Positions 16,442 to 25,041 of a stretch of DNA of 27,538 nucleotides are shown piece by piece. The position numbers were made by a program, and so were the translations under genes. Location of the stretch: positions 1 through 27,538 of the forward strand of contig JAWKTM010000085.1 of the NCBI GenBank assembly GCA_041399085.1. The letters run 5' to 3'. Source of the DNA: JAWKTM01 sp041399085. Its GTDB lineage: Bacteria > Planctomycetota > Planctomycetia > Pirellulales > Pirellulaceae. How positions within the stretch are numbered: position 1 is the stretch's first letter; each line of letters starts with the position of its first letter. The notes beneath the pieces were generated by a model. The model was not told the DNA's origin. It saw only the letters and a program-made list of their open reading frames with translations, and did not search any database.

Positions 16442-18490
16442 TTACTTTGATCCCGCCTGCTTTCGCATTCGATGCGGATTGTCCGCTCGGCCCATGATCT
16501 CGAACAGAAAGCGGCTGGGGATCGATTCGCGCGGCTTGCCCCATTTCATCCGCGTTAGTGCCAGCGTCAGTGTCAGCCGCTCTTGAGCCCGCGTGATGCC
16601 GACGTAGCAAAGTCGCCGTTCCTCGTCGATCGCGCTGCCGTCGGTCTTGACGCTGCGGTGGTGCGGCAACAGCCCCTCTTCCATGCCGACCATGTAAACG
16701 TGCGGAAACTCCAGTCCCTTAGCACTGTGCAGCGTCATTAGCACGATGGCGTTGCGCTGTAGTTGCTTTTCCTTTTCGTTGTCGAATTCACGATCGCCGA
16801 GCGTCGCTTCGTCTAAAAATCCCAGCAGCGTGGGACGCTCCGTTCGGCTTTCGTATCCAGCCAGCGCGTTGACCACTTCCTCGACCGCCGCCCAGCGAGC
16901 CTGTTGATCGTTGGGGTCGGGATACTGCCGGCGAATTTCGGCGTCATAATGAATGTCGGACAGCAGTCGGCGGACCAGCGAAGTCAGCGTCGTGGGCTCG
17001 GCGCTCGCGTTGGATTCGGAATCGTCGGATGAAACGGGCGAGCCGCCGGACTGTGCGATTTGCTTCGCCCAGTGGCGGTATCGCTTCACGAGTTCGACAA
17101 ACCGCGTGACGGACTTCTCGGCCGATTCGGTCAGACCTTCGATCGTCGGTTGTGCCAGAATCCGCCACAGAGGCGTGCCGTGTTTGACGGCTCGCGTCGT
17201 CAGCAGGTCAACCGTCTTCGAGCCGAGCCCGCGCGGCGGCGTGTTGATGATTCGCCGCAACGAAACTTCATCGTCCGGCGCAACCAGCACGCGCAGATAA
17301 GCCAACACGTCGCGCACTTCCTTGCGATCAAAAAACGACGAACTGCCGACGAGCACATAGTTCATTTTGGCTCGCCGCAACTCCGTCTCGAAAGCCCGCG
17401 GCTGTTCGTTCGTGCGGAACAGGATCGCGAAGTCGCGCGGCTCGAACTCTGGCCGTTGAAGCAAGCGGCGGATGTCAGCCACGACGAACTGCGCTTCCTC
17501 CTCCGCCGTCTTGCATTGCTCGATCCGAGGCCGCTCGCCGCCGGGCCTGGCCGCCCGCAGGATTTTGTCGTGCCGCACCTTATTGAAGGCGATCAGCCGG
17601 TTGGCGATTTCCAAGATGGCTTGCGTCGAGCGATAGTTGTCCTCGAGCCGCACGACCCGAGCGTCGGGCCAGTCGTGGCGAAACCGCAAAATGTGTTCGA
17701 CCTCGGCGCCGCGCCAACCGTAAATCGACTGGTCGTCGTCGCCCACGACGCACAGATTGCGATGATCGTGGGCCAACGCCTTGACGATCCGATACTGGCT
17801 GGCGTTCGTGTCTTGATATTCGTCGATCAGCAGATGGTCGAACAAGTCGGCTTCTTGGCGGCGGACATCGTCGAACTCGGCAAACAGTTGTTCGGTACAG
17901 AGCAGCAAGTCGTCGAAGTCAACCGCGCCGGCCAGCTTCAACGCCTTTTGATAACGGCGATATCCCATCGCGGCGAGATGCTCTTTGTCGGTCTCCGCTT
18001 CGGCCACGGCGGCTGGCGGACGAACGGCCCGCGTCTTCCAGTTGCCGATGAAGTACAGCAGATCGGCGGGACGCAACATTTCGTTCGAGACGCGAATGTC
18101 GCGCAGCACGGTTCGCGCGATGCTTTCCTGGTCGCCGCGATCGTAGATGGCGAACTGCTCGGGATAACCGAGCCGCCGAATGTGCCGCCGCAGGACTCGC
18201 ACGCAATGCGAGTGGAACGTGGCGGTCACGGGCTTTTTGGCCGCCTTGTCCTTCGAGCGTCGCCGGCCGTGGCCCAGTTGAGCGGCGATTCGCTCCTGCA
18301 TTTCGGCGGCGGCTTTGTTGGTGAACGTCACGGCCAAAATGCGATCGGGCACCGTTCCGTGGCGGATCAGATTCGCCACGCGGTAGGTCACGACGCGCGT
18401 TTTCCCCGTACCCGCGCCGGCCAAAACCAGCAGCGGTCCCGACAGAGTCTCGACAGCCATCCGTTGCGGAGGATTCAAATCCGTTGCCAT
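16442..18490 (-). CDS. UvrD/Rep-type superfamily 1A DNA helicase
   Basis: A 682-residue 3'-5' helicase with all SF1A motifs intact: Q-motif Gln9 in LNPPQRMAV, Walker A GAGTGKT (25-31), motif Ia AVTFTNKAAAEMQERI, motif II LLIDEYQDTN, motif III VVGDDDQSIYGWRGAEV, motif IV LEDNYRSTQAIL, motif V LMTLHSAKGLEFPHVYMVGM and motif VI RRLCYVGITRAQERL. The length and the short tail after motif VI resemble Rep (about 670) more than UvrD or PcrA (about 720, with an extra C-terminal domain). I leave the symbol open. It would act in DNA repair or in clearing blocked replication forks. The start ATG at 18490 places the Q-motif at the expected distance. A long open antisense frame across it is a codon-bias artefact. 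Confidence 0.95.
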   Translation of the reverse strand: MATDLNPPQRMAVETLSGPLLVLAGAGTGKTRVVTYRVANLIRHGTVPDRILAVTFTNKAAAEMQERIAAQLGHGRRRSKDKAAKKPVTATFHSHCVRVLRRHIRRLGYPEQFAIYDRGDQESIARTVLRDIRVSNEMLRPADLLYFIGNWKTRAVRPPAAVAEAETDKEHLAAMGYRRYQKALKLAGAVDFDDLLLCTEQLFAEFDDVRRQEADLFDHLLIDEYQDTNASQYRIVKALAHDHRNLCVVGDDDQSIYGWRGAEVEHILRFRHDWPDARVVRLEDNYRSTQAILEIANRLIAFNKVRHDKILRAARPGGERPRIEQCKTAEEEAQFVVADIRRLLQRPEFEPRDFAILFRTNEQPRAFETELRRAKMNYVLVGSSSFFDRKEVRDVLAYLRVLVAPDDEVSLRRIINTPPRGLGSKTVDLLTTRAVKHGTPLWRILAQPTIEGLTESAEKSVTRFVELVKRYRHWAKQIAQSGGSPVSSDDSESNASAEPTTLTSLVRRLLSDIHYDAEIRRQYPDPNDQQARWAAVEEVVNALAGYESRTERPTLLGFLDEATLGDREFDNEKEKQLQRNAIVLMTLHSAKGLEFPHVYMVGMEEGLLPHHRSVKTDGSAIDEERRLCYVGITRAQERLTLTLALTRMKWGKPRESIPSRFLFEIMGRADNPHRMRKQAGSK

Positions 18491-18723
18491 GCGACGGATC
18501 GTAACTCCGGCTCATGGGCGGATGAAGGGGCATTGACATTTGTCACTCCCCGCGCGCGGACGCGGCGTCCGACAACCGAGGCTCGACGAGGGGGTAAGCC
18601 GTCGCTTCAGCTTGACATTCCGGGGGCTCGTGTGTCGAATAAGGAAGCCGTATGGGTTGTTCGACTGGCCGCGATCTCATCTCTGCGCGGCACACGGCGG
18701 AAACGGAATCGGGGAGGCTTTTC

Positions 18724-20407
18724 ATGAATTGCCGTTTGAATATCACATTCGCGCGGGCCACGCGCGCGGTCACTGCATGGCGCGACCGTCGGTCGGGTTT
18801 GACGCTGGTCGAGTTGTTAGTCGCCATGACCGTCACTTTGATCATGGCGTTTGCCTTGATCCAAATGTTTCAGTCGATTGGCCGAGGCGTCGCGGCGGGC
18901 CGGGCGAATTTGGAGTTGGCCGGCGACGTGCAGCGTATCGAACATGTTGCGTAGCGAAACGGACAACGTCACCGTCGACGCGACCTTGGACCCAACCCGG
19001 AGCGAACGCCGGACATGTGGAGATCGTGGATGGCCCGACTCGGGACTATTCGTGGGTCACAACCTCGGAAGCCACGATGGTTGGCGACATTGACGATGTG
19101 TTTTCCTGTACGGTACGGAGCACCGGCGATCCATTCGTGGGCAAGTTTGTGGATTATGCGTGTGATAGCGGGGCTGGAACTACGCCAGATACGGCGTGAT
19201 CACATCCCAATACGCGGAAGTGGTCTGGTGGACTCGCTGGGAAGACAATGACGCCAATGGTACGCCTGGGCCGGGCGAAGTGACTTTGTATCACCGCGTG
19301 TTTCTGATTGTACCGGAGTTGAACACCGAGCTTCGTGTATTTCCGTCCGGCTCTGGTACGGTGTCTCACACAAACCCGGGTTACCTGCGAAGCGCAAAGC
19401 AGACGTCGACCACGACCGTTCCAGCGACGCAAACACCGACCAACCTGTTCAACTTCCATCAAGTCAGCGACATCTCGGTCAAGCTGCACCGCGATGCGTC
19501 GGGCAATGTGTTGGGCTTCGCCGCCAATACGTTGGCCGACTTGACTCGCCGCGAGAATCGGTATGGCCATTATCCCGTGATCTTTGATCCGACGTTTTCG
19601 TCAGCCCCTGTCTTCAAGGCCGCGGGCGTGGGATTTCCGTTTGCATTGTCACGAGCCCAGTTGATTCCGCGCCATGATACGTCGGTCGTTTCCATGAATG
19701 GCGGCTTCTTTTTGGGAGTCGATGGGCAACCTGGGATCGCAACGGTTGATGACGACGGGAACGGAACGGTCGACGATGCGAACGAGATCGGCTGGTTCGG
19801 TACCGACGATCTGGGTGTGGGCGTGCCCTCCGTGACTCTGGCCCGCATCGGTGACGATATCGCGCTGACTTCTGTATTGGCTTTTGATATTCGAGTTTGG
19901 GATCCCACGGCTCAGCTTCGCTATAACCCAGGTACAACGGCCGGCGCGGTCATCGAGATGCTTGAGCCGAGCGACCGTGGCTTTACGGCCGCGACATCGG
20001 TCGGCACTTCCGCTTCGCCACCAGCGGCCCAAACGCTGCCATCGGCCAGCGGAGCGTTCGTTGATTTGTTTTACGGTTGGAATCGAACGGGAATTGTTAC
20101 GTCTCGGTTTTCGAGTGTCCCGGCGACTCGCAGCCAGTTGGCTCTGAACATCGGTCCCACCTATTGCACGTGGGCCTATGACTACGAGCACGACGGCATC
20201 GACCAAGATGGCGACGGCACGGCGGACGAAGGGACCGACGGTTTCGACACCGACAACGCAAACGGCGTGGATGACGTGGCCGAACGAGAGACTTCGCCGC
20301 CGTATGCGGTGCCGCTGCGGGGCATCGAGTTCCGCATTCGGAATTACGACAGCGACACGCGGCAAGTCCGCCAGACGCGCGTCGTCAGCAATTTCATTCC
20401 CGAATGA
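18724..20407 (+). pseudogene. Prepilin-type (PulJ-like) protein with calcium-loop motifs, frameshifted
   Basis: The ATG at 18724 follows GGGGAGG at good spacing and begins a prepilin leader. The cleavage site is Gly25 followed by LTLVELLVAMTVTLIMAFA, with Glu30 at mature +5, so it should be processed by a prepilin peptidase and enter a type IV pilus or type II secretion pseudopilus. Three frameshifts (about 18945, 18990 and 19140-19180) break the frame. The rest is open from there to 20407, giving about 560 residues in all. The large extracytoplasmic part carries Asp-rich loops resembling EF-hand or thrombospondin-type calcium sites (DDDGNGTVDDANE, DGIDQDGDGTADEGTDG, DTDNANGVDD) and ends GIEFRIRNYDSDTRQVRQ, as in PulJ-like minor pseudopilins. 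The intact downstream coding suggests sequence errors rather than decay. Its stop overlaps the next start as ATGA. Confidence 0.8.
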
Positions 20408-20928
20408 ACGGCCCGACGAACGACCGATTGCACACGATTCGTCTGCGAGGGCCGTGGCAGTACGAGCCGCTGGCCCGAACCGTCTGGACCGCCGATGGAG
20501 AATCGGCGGAGTTGACGGACGGATCTAGTGAGCATGCCGCATTGCCGCCCGCGGGCCGAGTGACGATGCCGTGCGATTGGTCCGAGTCGCTGGGAACTGA
20601 CTTCCGTGGCCGCGTTCGTTTCACCCGCTACTTCAACCGGCCGACCGGGCTCGATTCCGCCACTCGAGTGTATCTGGCGATCGATGAAGTCGATGCGATG
20701 GCCGAAGTGCAACTAAACGGCCACGAGCTCGGACAAATTCGGGGCGCTGATGGAACTTGGCGGAGCGAAGTCACCCCGATTCTGGAAACGCGGAACGCGT
20801 TGGAGATCGTCGTCGATTTACCGAGCCTATCCCAAACAAGCGCCCCATTGCCGCGCCCCCGCGACGCACATCTTGCCGGTGGCGTTACGGGCGAAGTCCG
20901 GCTGGAGATTTTAGCTCCCGCTTCGTAG
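20404..20928 (+). CDS. Small beta-sandwich protein resembling a glycoside hydrolase family 2 sugar-binding domain
   Basis: A 174-residue protein without signal peptide or membrane segment. The pattern LRGPWQYEPLARTVW, then MPCDWSESLG, then RGRVRFTRYFNRPTG, then VYLAIDEVDAMAEVQLNGHELGQIRG and NALEIVVDL matches the N-terminal galactose-binding-like (jelly-roll) domain of GH2 enzymes. In those enzymes 'v.l.fegv...a.VwlNG..lG' is diagnostic. No catalytic TIM barrel follows, so it is a stand-alone binding-domain-like protein, not a glycosidase. The start overlaps the stop of the prepilin-like gene as ATGA, indicating translational coupling and perhaps a shared cell-surface function. Its job is unknown. 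Confidence 0.75.
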   Translation: MNGPTNDRLHTIRLRGPWQYEPLARTVWTADGESAELTDGSSEHAALPPAGRVTMPCDWSESLGTDFRGRVRFTRYFNRPTGLDSATRVYLAIDEVDAMAEVQLNGHELGQIRGADGTWRSEVTPILETRNALEIVVDLPSLSQTSAPLPRPRDAHLAGGVTGEVRLEILAPAS

Positions 20929-21005
20929 CCGAAACGGGACCGGGTTTTCGACCAGGGTGGAAGTCGAGCGGGCTTTCCGAGTCTGACGGGACTAGCGCAT
21001 AAAAA

Positions 21006-21067
21006 ATCGCTCTTCCCCTGTCGCCCCAAGGTTTCGGAAAACCCACGGCCGACAGAGGAAGAGCGAT
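21006..21067 (-). terminator. Rho-independent terminator for the minus-strand secreted-protein gene
   Basis: Arms 21006-21023 and 21050-21067 are complementary over 18 bp with a single mismatch (G-U tolerant on one strand) around a 26-base loop. Six A residues immediately precede the left arm on the plus strand, so the minus-strand transcript has a T-run right after the hairpin. It sits about 20 bp past the stop codon of the gene at 21089-22003. Plus-strand transcripts from 20928 would meet the same stem but without a T-run. Confidence 0.85.
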
Positions 21068-21088
21068 GGCAAAGAGCGATCTCAGAAC

Positions 21089-22003
21089 TTACGGGCTCAC
21101 GAAGTCCAGTCCGTTGTCCTTGGCGCCGTCTAGCTTGAAGTTGAAACCGCCGTTCGGATTCATCGTAATCGAGCCGGCCAGCCGTTGTCCGTCGGTATCG
21201 CGAGTCAGCGACAGCGACTCGCCGTCGATCGTGTAGTTGCCCGAAAATTCGCTCGACTTGCCGTTAGCGTTGGCCGTCCAGGTAAACGTGTCATCGGCCC
21301 GAAGCGTCAGTTGCACCGTTACATCGTTCGGCAGCGACGCCAGCCATTGGCCAACGTGAGCCGGTTGGGCGGGAGCGACCGTCGCCGGTTGCGTGGGCTG
21401 AACGGCGGGCGACGGAGACACTTGCGGTTCGGGAGCGGCGAGTCCCGCGAGCACCTGCAAGGCCGTCAGTTGGGCGGAACCGTTGGTTTGGGACGGAGCG
21501 GCGGCTGGAGACGAACCGTTCGTGGAAGCCGCATTATTAACGGGAGCTGCGCCGCCGTTGGCTGGGTTCGCGATCGGGCGATTGCCTTGCGGCACGCCAT
21601 TGCCTTGCGGCACGCTGCCCGTGACATTGCCAACCGGCCGATTCACGGTCACTTGGGCATTGGTTGCGAACTGGGCACTCGCGGCCGCTCCTGATCGGAT
21701 AATCGTGGCATTGCCGCCTACATTGGCCGACGCGCTGATGCGCTGGACTTGGGCCGACTTCTGAATCACCGGCGGCAATTGGCTCGGCTGAGCGAACTGC
21801 GGGTGGATCGTTTGCACCGGATAGCTTTGCTGGTACGTGGGATACGAGTAGTGCTGTACCGGTTGCGAGTAACCGGGGCTGTAACCACCGCTGTACCCGC
21901 CACTGCGGCCGCCTCGCGGACATGCCTGCGACTCGGCCGCAATTCCGCCGACCGTCGCCAATCCCAAAGCCGCCGCCAACATCGTCTTCGTCAACCGTGT
22001 CAT
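21089..22003 (-). CDS. Secreted Gly/Tyr/Ser/Pro-rich protein with C-terminal beta-rich domain
   Basis: A 304-residue protein with a signal peptide (MTRLTKTMLAAALGLATVGG, then IAAESQA). Next comes a Gly/Tyr/Ser/Gln-rich segment (about 30-75; GGRSGGYSGGYSPGYS), an Asn/Ala/Pro-rich low-complexity middle (about 110-205) with a small tandem VPQGN repeat, and a folded-looking C-terminal domain (about 218-304). That domain has WLASLPNDVTVQLTLRADD, FSGNYTIDGESLSLT and GGFNFKLDG, a lipocalin-like strand pattern I associate with planctomycete secreted proteins. The ATG at 22003 is preceded by AAAGGA. It stands alone between converging genes with its own strong terminator. A role in the cell envelope is a guess; no catalytic residues were recognised. 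Confidence 0.75.
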   Translation of the reverse strand: MTRLTKTMLAAALGLATVGGIAAESQACPRGGRSGGYSGGYSPGYSQPVQHYSYPTYQQSYPVQTIHPQFAQPSQLPPVIQKSAQVQRISASANVGGNATIIRSGAAASAQFATNAQVTVNRPVGNVTGSVPQGNGVPQGNRPIANPANGGAAPVNNAASTNGSSPAAAPSQTNGSAQLTALQVLAGLAAPEPQVSPSPAVQPTQPATVAPAQPAHVGQWLASLPNDVTVQLTLRADDTFTWTANANGKSSEFSGNYTIDGESLSLTRDTDGQRLAGSITMNPNGGFNFKLDGAKDNGLDFVSP

Positions 22004-22181
22004 CGCTCATTTCCTTTCGCAGAAGCGTGAAGTTCGTCGTATCACTGTTCTGCGAAGCGGACGGCCGAGCGGTTTGTTACAGGCGAGCCGAGATTTTATT
22101 CCGAAGCCGATTTGGTCCTAGAAGCGTGGCTTTCCCGAGACTTGGGGCACTCGGTGTTGGCGAACTGACGAAAACCGATCG

Positions 22182-22565
22182 CTACTCGCTGTCCGCTGGC
22201 TCGTTCTCTCTTAGCTTCGCGAGCGCTTCGGCTCGCGTGCCAGCGATCGTCCAGCGGGAATCGAGATTCGACGTTTGCAGGATCTCCATCCCGACCGGCG
22301 ATACGTTGCACAAGGCCAAGCCACCGTTCTGCAACTTGACGTGCTTCCACAGCGAAATCATCCAATCCAACACGGACGAACCGAAATAGTTCAAATGCGC
22401 GAGATCAACAATCGCGTAGCGAACTTGATTGTCGTCCACCACCTTGTTCAACGCGGCCCATTCGTCCCGCAGTTCGAGATCCATCAGGCTGCCGATATTC
22501 TGCTTGGGCGTGACGAAAATGGCGTCATCCAGCAGGTCGATATCCAGTACGTTTCGACGTTTCAT
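22182..22565 (-). CDS. STAS-domain anti-sigma factor antagonist
   Basis: A 127-residue single STAS domain. The fold elements are visible: an N-terminal strand (DDAIFVTPKQNIGS), VRYAIVDLAHLNYFGSSVLDWMI with Ser63/Ser64 at the position phosphorylated in SpoIIAA/RsbV, and GGLALCNVSPVGMEILQTSNL. Such proteins bind anti-sigma kinases and lose binding when phosphorylated. The start codon overlaps the stop of the upstream receiver/HATPase gene (TAATG), so the two are translationally coupled and very probably kinase and substrate. Compared with canonical 'DSSGLG', the site reads GSSVLD, so it is a somewhat divergent member. Confidence 0.88.
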   Translation of the reverse strand: MKRRNVLDIDLLDDAIFVTPKQNIGSLMDLELRDEWAALNKVVDDNQVRYAIVDLAHLNYFGSSVLDWMISLWKHVKLQNGGLALCNVSPVGMEILQTSNLDSRWTIAGTRAEALAKLRENEPADSE

Positions 22566-23485
22566 TAGTTTGTCTCGCTAGCCTGCATGGTGGCCCGAGC
22601 CGAGTCGGAGAACTTCACCATTCGCACTTCGTTGCCATCGGAGTTGAATTCAATTCCGTCCATGAACGTCCGCATCAGAAGAATGCCACGGCCACTTGCC
22701 TTTTCCAAATTCGCCGGATCCGTCGGGTCGGGCAACGTGCCCGGATCGAACCCCGGGCCTTCGTCACGAATCACAAATCGGCCTTCGTCGCGAGTCAAGC
22801 TGACTTGGACATAAATCCTGCGATCGCGATAGGGCGACTCGGATCGCCGCGATTCGATCATCCGCCGATACTCGCCACGATCTCCCTCCCGCAAATCCGA
22901 TGACAATTCGAGATTGCCGTGGAACATGGCGTTGTTCAGAGCTTCTTCGAGCGCGACCGAAACCCGAATTCCGTTGGCTTCGTCGCACAGTCCCACGCTA
23001 CGCATGCTTCGATGGACATAGTTGATCAAGTGCGGGATAATCGACGAGTCGTTGGCCAGTTGGAACGTGCAGTTGCTGGTCAACAGGCAGTCCATCAAGC
23101 GGACTTGTTGTTGCTCTTCATAAGCCGCGGCCAACACATTTTCCACCGTGTCCGCCAACAGATTCGCCATCCGGCTCTTGGGCACATAGCTGGCCGCGCC
23201 CTGCTGCAACGCCCGGACCGCAATTTCCTCGCTCCCTTTGCCCGTGAGCAGGATGACCGGTATCGACGCGAAATCGTGTGTGATCCGATCGACCAACGCC
23301 AGCCCATCCATATTGGGCATAATGAGATCGGTCACGACCAACGCTGGCGATAGTTCGTTGACCTTCGCCATCGCTTCTTCACCATTGGCGGCAAACTCCA
23401 CTTGTAGATCGGTCGCCTTTCGCAACAGCCCGCCGATCAAGCGGCGATCGACCGGCGAATCATCGACGACAAGTACGATCGACAT
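22565..23485 (-). CDS. Response-regulator receiver fused to RsbW-like HATPase
   Basis: A 306-residue cytoplasmic fusion. Residues 1-120 form a receiver domain: acidic pocket Asp8/Asp9 in VVDDS, phosphoacceptor Asp53 in VVTDLIMP, Thr81 in LLTGKG and Lys103 in VPKS. Residues 150-295 form a GHKL ATPase of the anti-sigma kinase type: the N-box VALEEALNNAMFHGN, the G1 box IRDEGPGFDP and the G2 box SGRGILLMRTFMDG. There is no PP2C phosphatase domain between them. The design implies that receiver phosphorylation tunes a protein-serine kinase acting on a STAS partner, the next gene, whose start overlaps this stop. I start at the ATG at 23485, with AGAGGA upstream, because the frame beyond it is not domain-like. 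Confidence 0.92.
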   Translation of the reverse strand: MSIVLVVDDSPVDRRLIGGLLRKATDLQVEFAANGEEAMAKVNELSPALVVTDLIMPNMDGLALVDRITHDFASIPVILLTGKGSEEIAVRALQQGAASYVPKSRMANLLADTVENVLAAAYEEQQQVRLMDCLLTSNCTFQLANDSSIIPHLINYVHRSMRSVGLCDEANGIRVSVALEEALNNAMFHGNLELSSDLREGDRGEYRRMIESRRSESPYRDRRIYVQVSLTRDEGRFVIRDEGPGFDPGTLPDPTDPANLEKASGRGILLMRTFMDGIEFNSDGNEVRMVKFSDSARATMQASETN

Positions 23486-23832
23486 GTGGGAGATCCTCTG
23501 GCTTCGCCAAAGCAAGAACGGGCAATTTACGCAATCTTTACAATACCGTTTGGCTCCCGAAACGCAACAATGCCAAGCGAGACAGACCCCAGTGAACACA
23601 GGCCACAGGCCACAAGGTCGCGGGCAAGCAACCCGACCGCCCGACCGCTTGGCAAGACACATGGCGCCGGAAGAACGGAACGCGACTAGTGGCATTCGCG
23701 ACGCGCAACGTCACGCGGCTCGCCTGATTCCCAGTCAATTCCCTATGCGCCGAGCTCCTACGGCTATCGCATCGGCAGCCGTACTGGGCTGGCGATCGAG
23801 CAGGCGCCGGGCATCAAAACCCCCGCCGCGGT
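23486..23832. other. Intergenic stretch between the receiver/HATPase and the second STAS gene
   Basis: This 347-bp gap contains no gene-like frame on either strand. A short direct duplication (GGCCACAGGCCACA, about 23600) is the only pattern noticed. Because it separates two functionally related minus-strand genes, the receiver/HATPase-STAS pair probably has its own promoter here, but no clear box pair is visible. Confidence 0.45.
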
Positions 23833-24198
23833 TCATTCGCTCTTGAAGGCTTCGATCGCGTCCGATGGCTTGTCGTAGATATGGAAGACCGTGCCGTCCA
23901 AGTTCAGCATCTTGTAAGCCTCGCGGATGCTGGAGCTCATGCCACTCAACTTCAGCGTCCCGTCCATACTGAGCAGCTTCTTCTTGGCTCGCAGAAGGCT
24001 GTTGATAACCGCCGTCGAGCAGTGCGTGACCGAGGCAAAATTGACAACCAATTTGCTGGGCTGCTCGGCGTCAATCAGCTCCATCAAGTCATCCTGCAAC
24101 TCGGTCACGATCAGCGTATCGAACAGTTTCGGGTCGATCAGGTGAACGACACAGACGTCGCCGGCGCGCTGAACTTCAAAGTGCTTATGCTTGGACAT
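23833..24198 (-). CDS. STAS-domain anti-sigma factor antagonist (second copy)
   Basis: A 121-residue STAS protein starting at the ATG at 24198, preceded at about 10 bases by GGGAG. Residues 3-25 form the first strands (KHFEVQRAGDVCVVHLIDP). The helix-cap site reads FASVTHCSTAVINSLL, with Ser61/Thr62 at the regulatory phosphorylation position. GTLKLSGMSSSIREAYKMLNL and a final amphipathic helix follow. This C-terminal pattern (KMLNLDGTVFHIYD) is typical of RsbV-like antagonists. It differs clearly from the other STAS protein nearby, so the two are probably separate inputs to the same or different kinases. The longer open frame upstream of 24198 is not protein-like and is rejected as part of the gene. 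Confidence 0.9.
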   Translation of the reverse strand: MSKHKHFEVQRAGDVCVVHLIDPKLFDTLIVTELQDDLMELIDAEQPSKLVVNFASVTHCSTAVINSLLRAKKKLLSMDGTLKLSGMSSSIREAYKMLNLDGTVFHIYDKPSDAIEAFKSE

Positions 24199-24381
24199 CG
24201 TGAGAAAACTCCCGGCTGTTGGCTGCCCCGATGCGTTTTCGTCGCGTCCAGCGGACGCGAGCCCCAGATTGACGCGATCAAGTCTACGGTTGCCCGGAGA
24301 CTGTCGCAACAGGCTCCCGCAAACAACAGCCAGGAGTAAAGAAGGTTGCGGGCGGCGAACAACATCCGCCCGCGCTCCCAA

Positions 24382-24897
24382 CTAGCTGGTCTGAGCGGCT
24401 TGGACATTCACGGCCGTTTCCGCGATCTCGGTCAGTTTGTGATCCGCGGCGCCTTCTTCATCCAACGTCTCTTGCAGCAAGTCCGCGATGTCGAACCGCC
24501 CCAGTCGCTGGGCGAAGTTACGCGCCGAACCGTAGCCGGCCATCTCATAGTGCTCGATACGTTGAGCCGCGGCGATTAAAGCCGCGTCCTTCACGCCGTG
24601 GTCGCCCTTGGCATCGACGACCTTTTCGCCCTCGGAAATCAACCCCTTCATGGCATCGCACGTCTCGCTTTTCGGCTCGATGCCGATTTGCTGAAAGGCC
24701 CGCTCCAACCGTTGGACTTGGCCTTCGGTCTCGCGCAAGTGATGGTCGAATGCGGCCTTTAGCTGAGGGTCGCTGGCCGCTTCGCGCATCTTGGGGATCG
24801 CCTTCGTCAATCGCTGTTCGGCATCATAAAGATCCGCCAACTGATCGACGAACAAATCATCCAACGTGTTAAATTCCGTGCTGGTAAACAAACCCAT
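24382..24897 (-). CDS. DUF892 / YciE-type ferritin-like protein
   Basis: A 171-residue, all-helical protein of the DUF892 (YciE/YciF) family. It has LFVDQLADLYDAEQRLTKAIPKM, then LKAAFDHHLRETEGQVQRLERAF, then CDAMKGLISEGE and IEHYEMAGYGSARNFAQRLG. Conserved Glu and His residues in these helices (ETEGQ, AEQ, IEHYE) match the di-metal ferroxidase-like site of the ferritin superfamily. The family is linked to general stress responses, but its reaction is poorly defined. The start is certain: a perfect AGGAGG lies seven bases before the ATG (24904-24909). The neighbours (YihY, STAS and the Rho_N-like protein) fit a stress-response cluster. Confidence 0.92.
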   Translation of the reverse strand: MGLFTSTEFNTLDDLFVDQLADLYDAEQRLTKAIPKMREAASDPQLKAAFDHHLRETEGQVQRLERAFQQIGIEPKSETCDAMKGLISEGEKVVDAKGDHGVKDAALIAAAQRIEHYEMAGYGSARNFAQRLGRFDIADLLQETLDEEGAADHKLTEIAETAVNVQAAQTS

Positions 24898-24903
24898 GAT
24901 AAA

Positions 24904-24909
24904 CCTCCT
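24904..24909 (-). promoter_or_regulatory. Perfect Shine-Dalgarno of the DUF892 gene
   Basis: The minus strand reads AGGAGG seven bases before the ATG at 24897. This is the strongest ribosome-binding site in the window, and it suggests high expression of the ferritin-like protein. Confidence 0.8.
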
Positions 24910-25041
24910 AGTTAATCGATCGTTTCAAAAACAGTTTGGCGTTCGCGGGAGAACGATCCGATTCACTGGGCGTAATATCCTTTCTGCGTTAAGTCGATAA
25001 CTGGTAACCTGTGGCAATGCATGACTCTTAATGGACATAGC

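Noticed and set aside
17060..18727. 555-codon plus-strand open frame
   Set aside because: It lies antisense to the intact UvrD/Rep helicase with all its motifs. Long antisense frames are expected from GC-rich codon use.
22565..23695. Longer start for the receiver/HATPase gene, adding 70 residues
   Set aside because: The extension has no domain resemblance. The receiver fold begins exactly at the ATG at 23485, which has a plausible ribosome-binding site.
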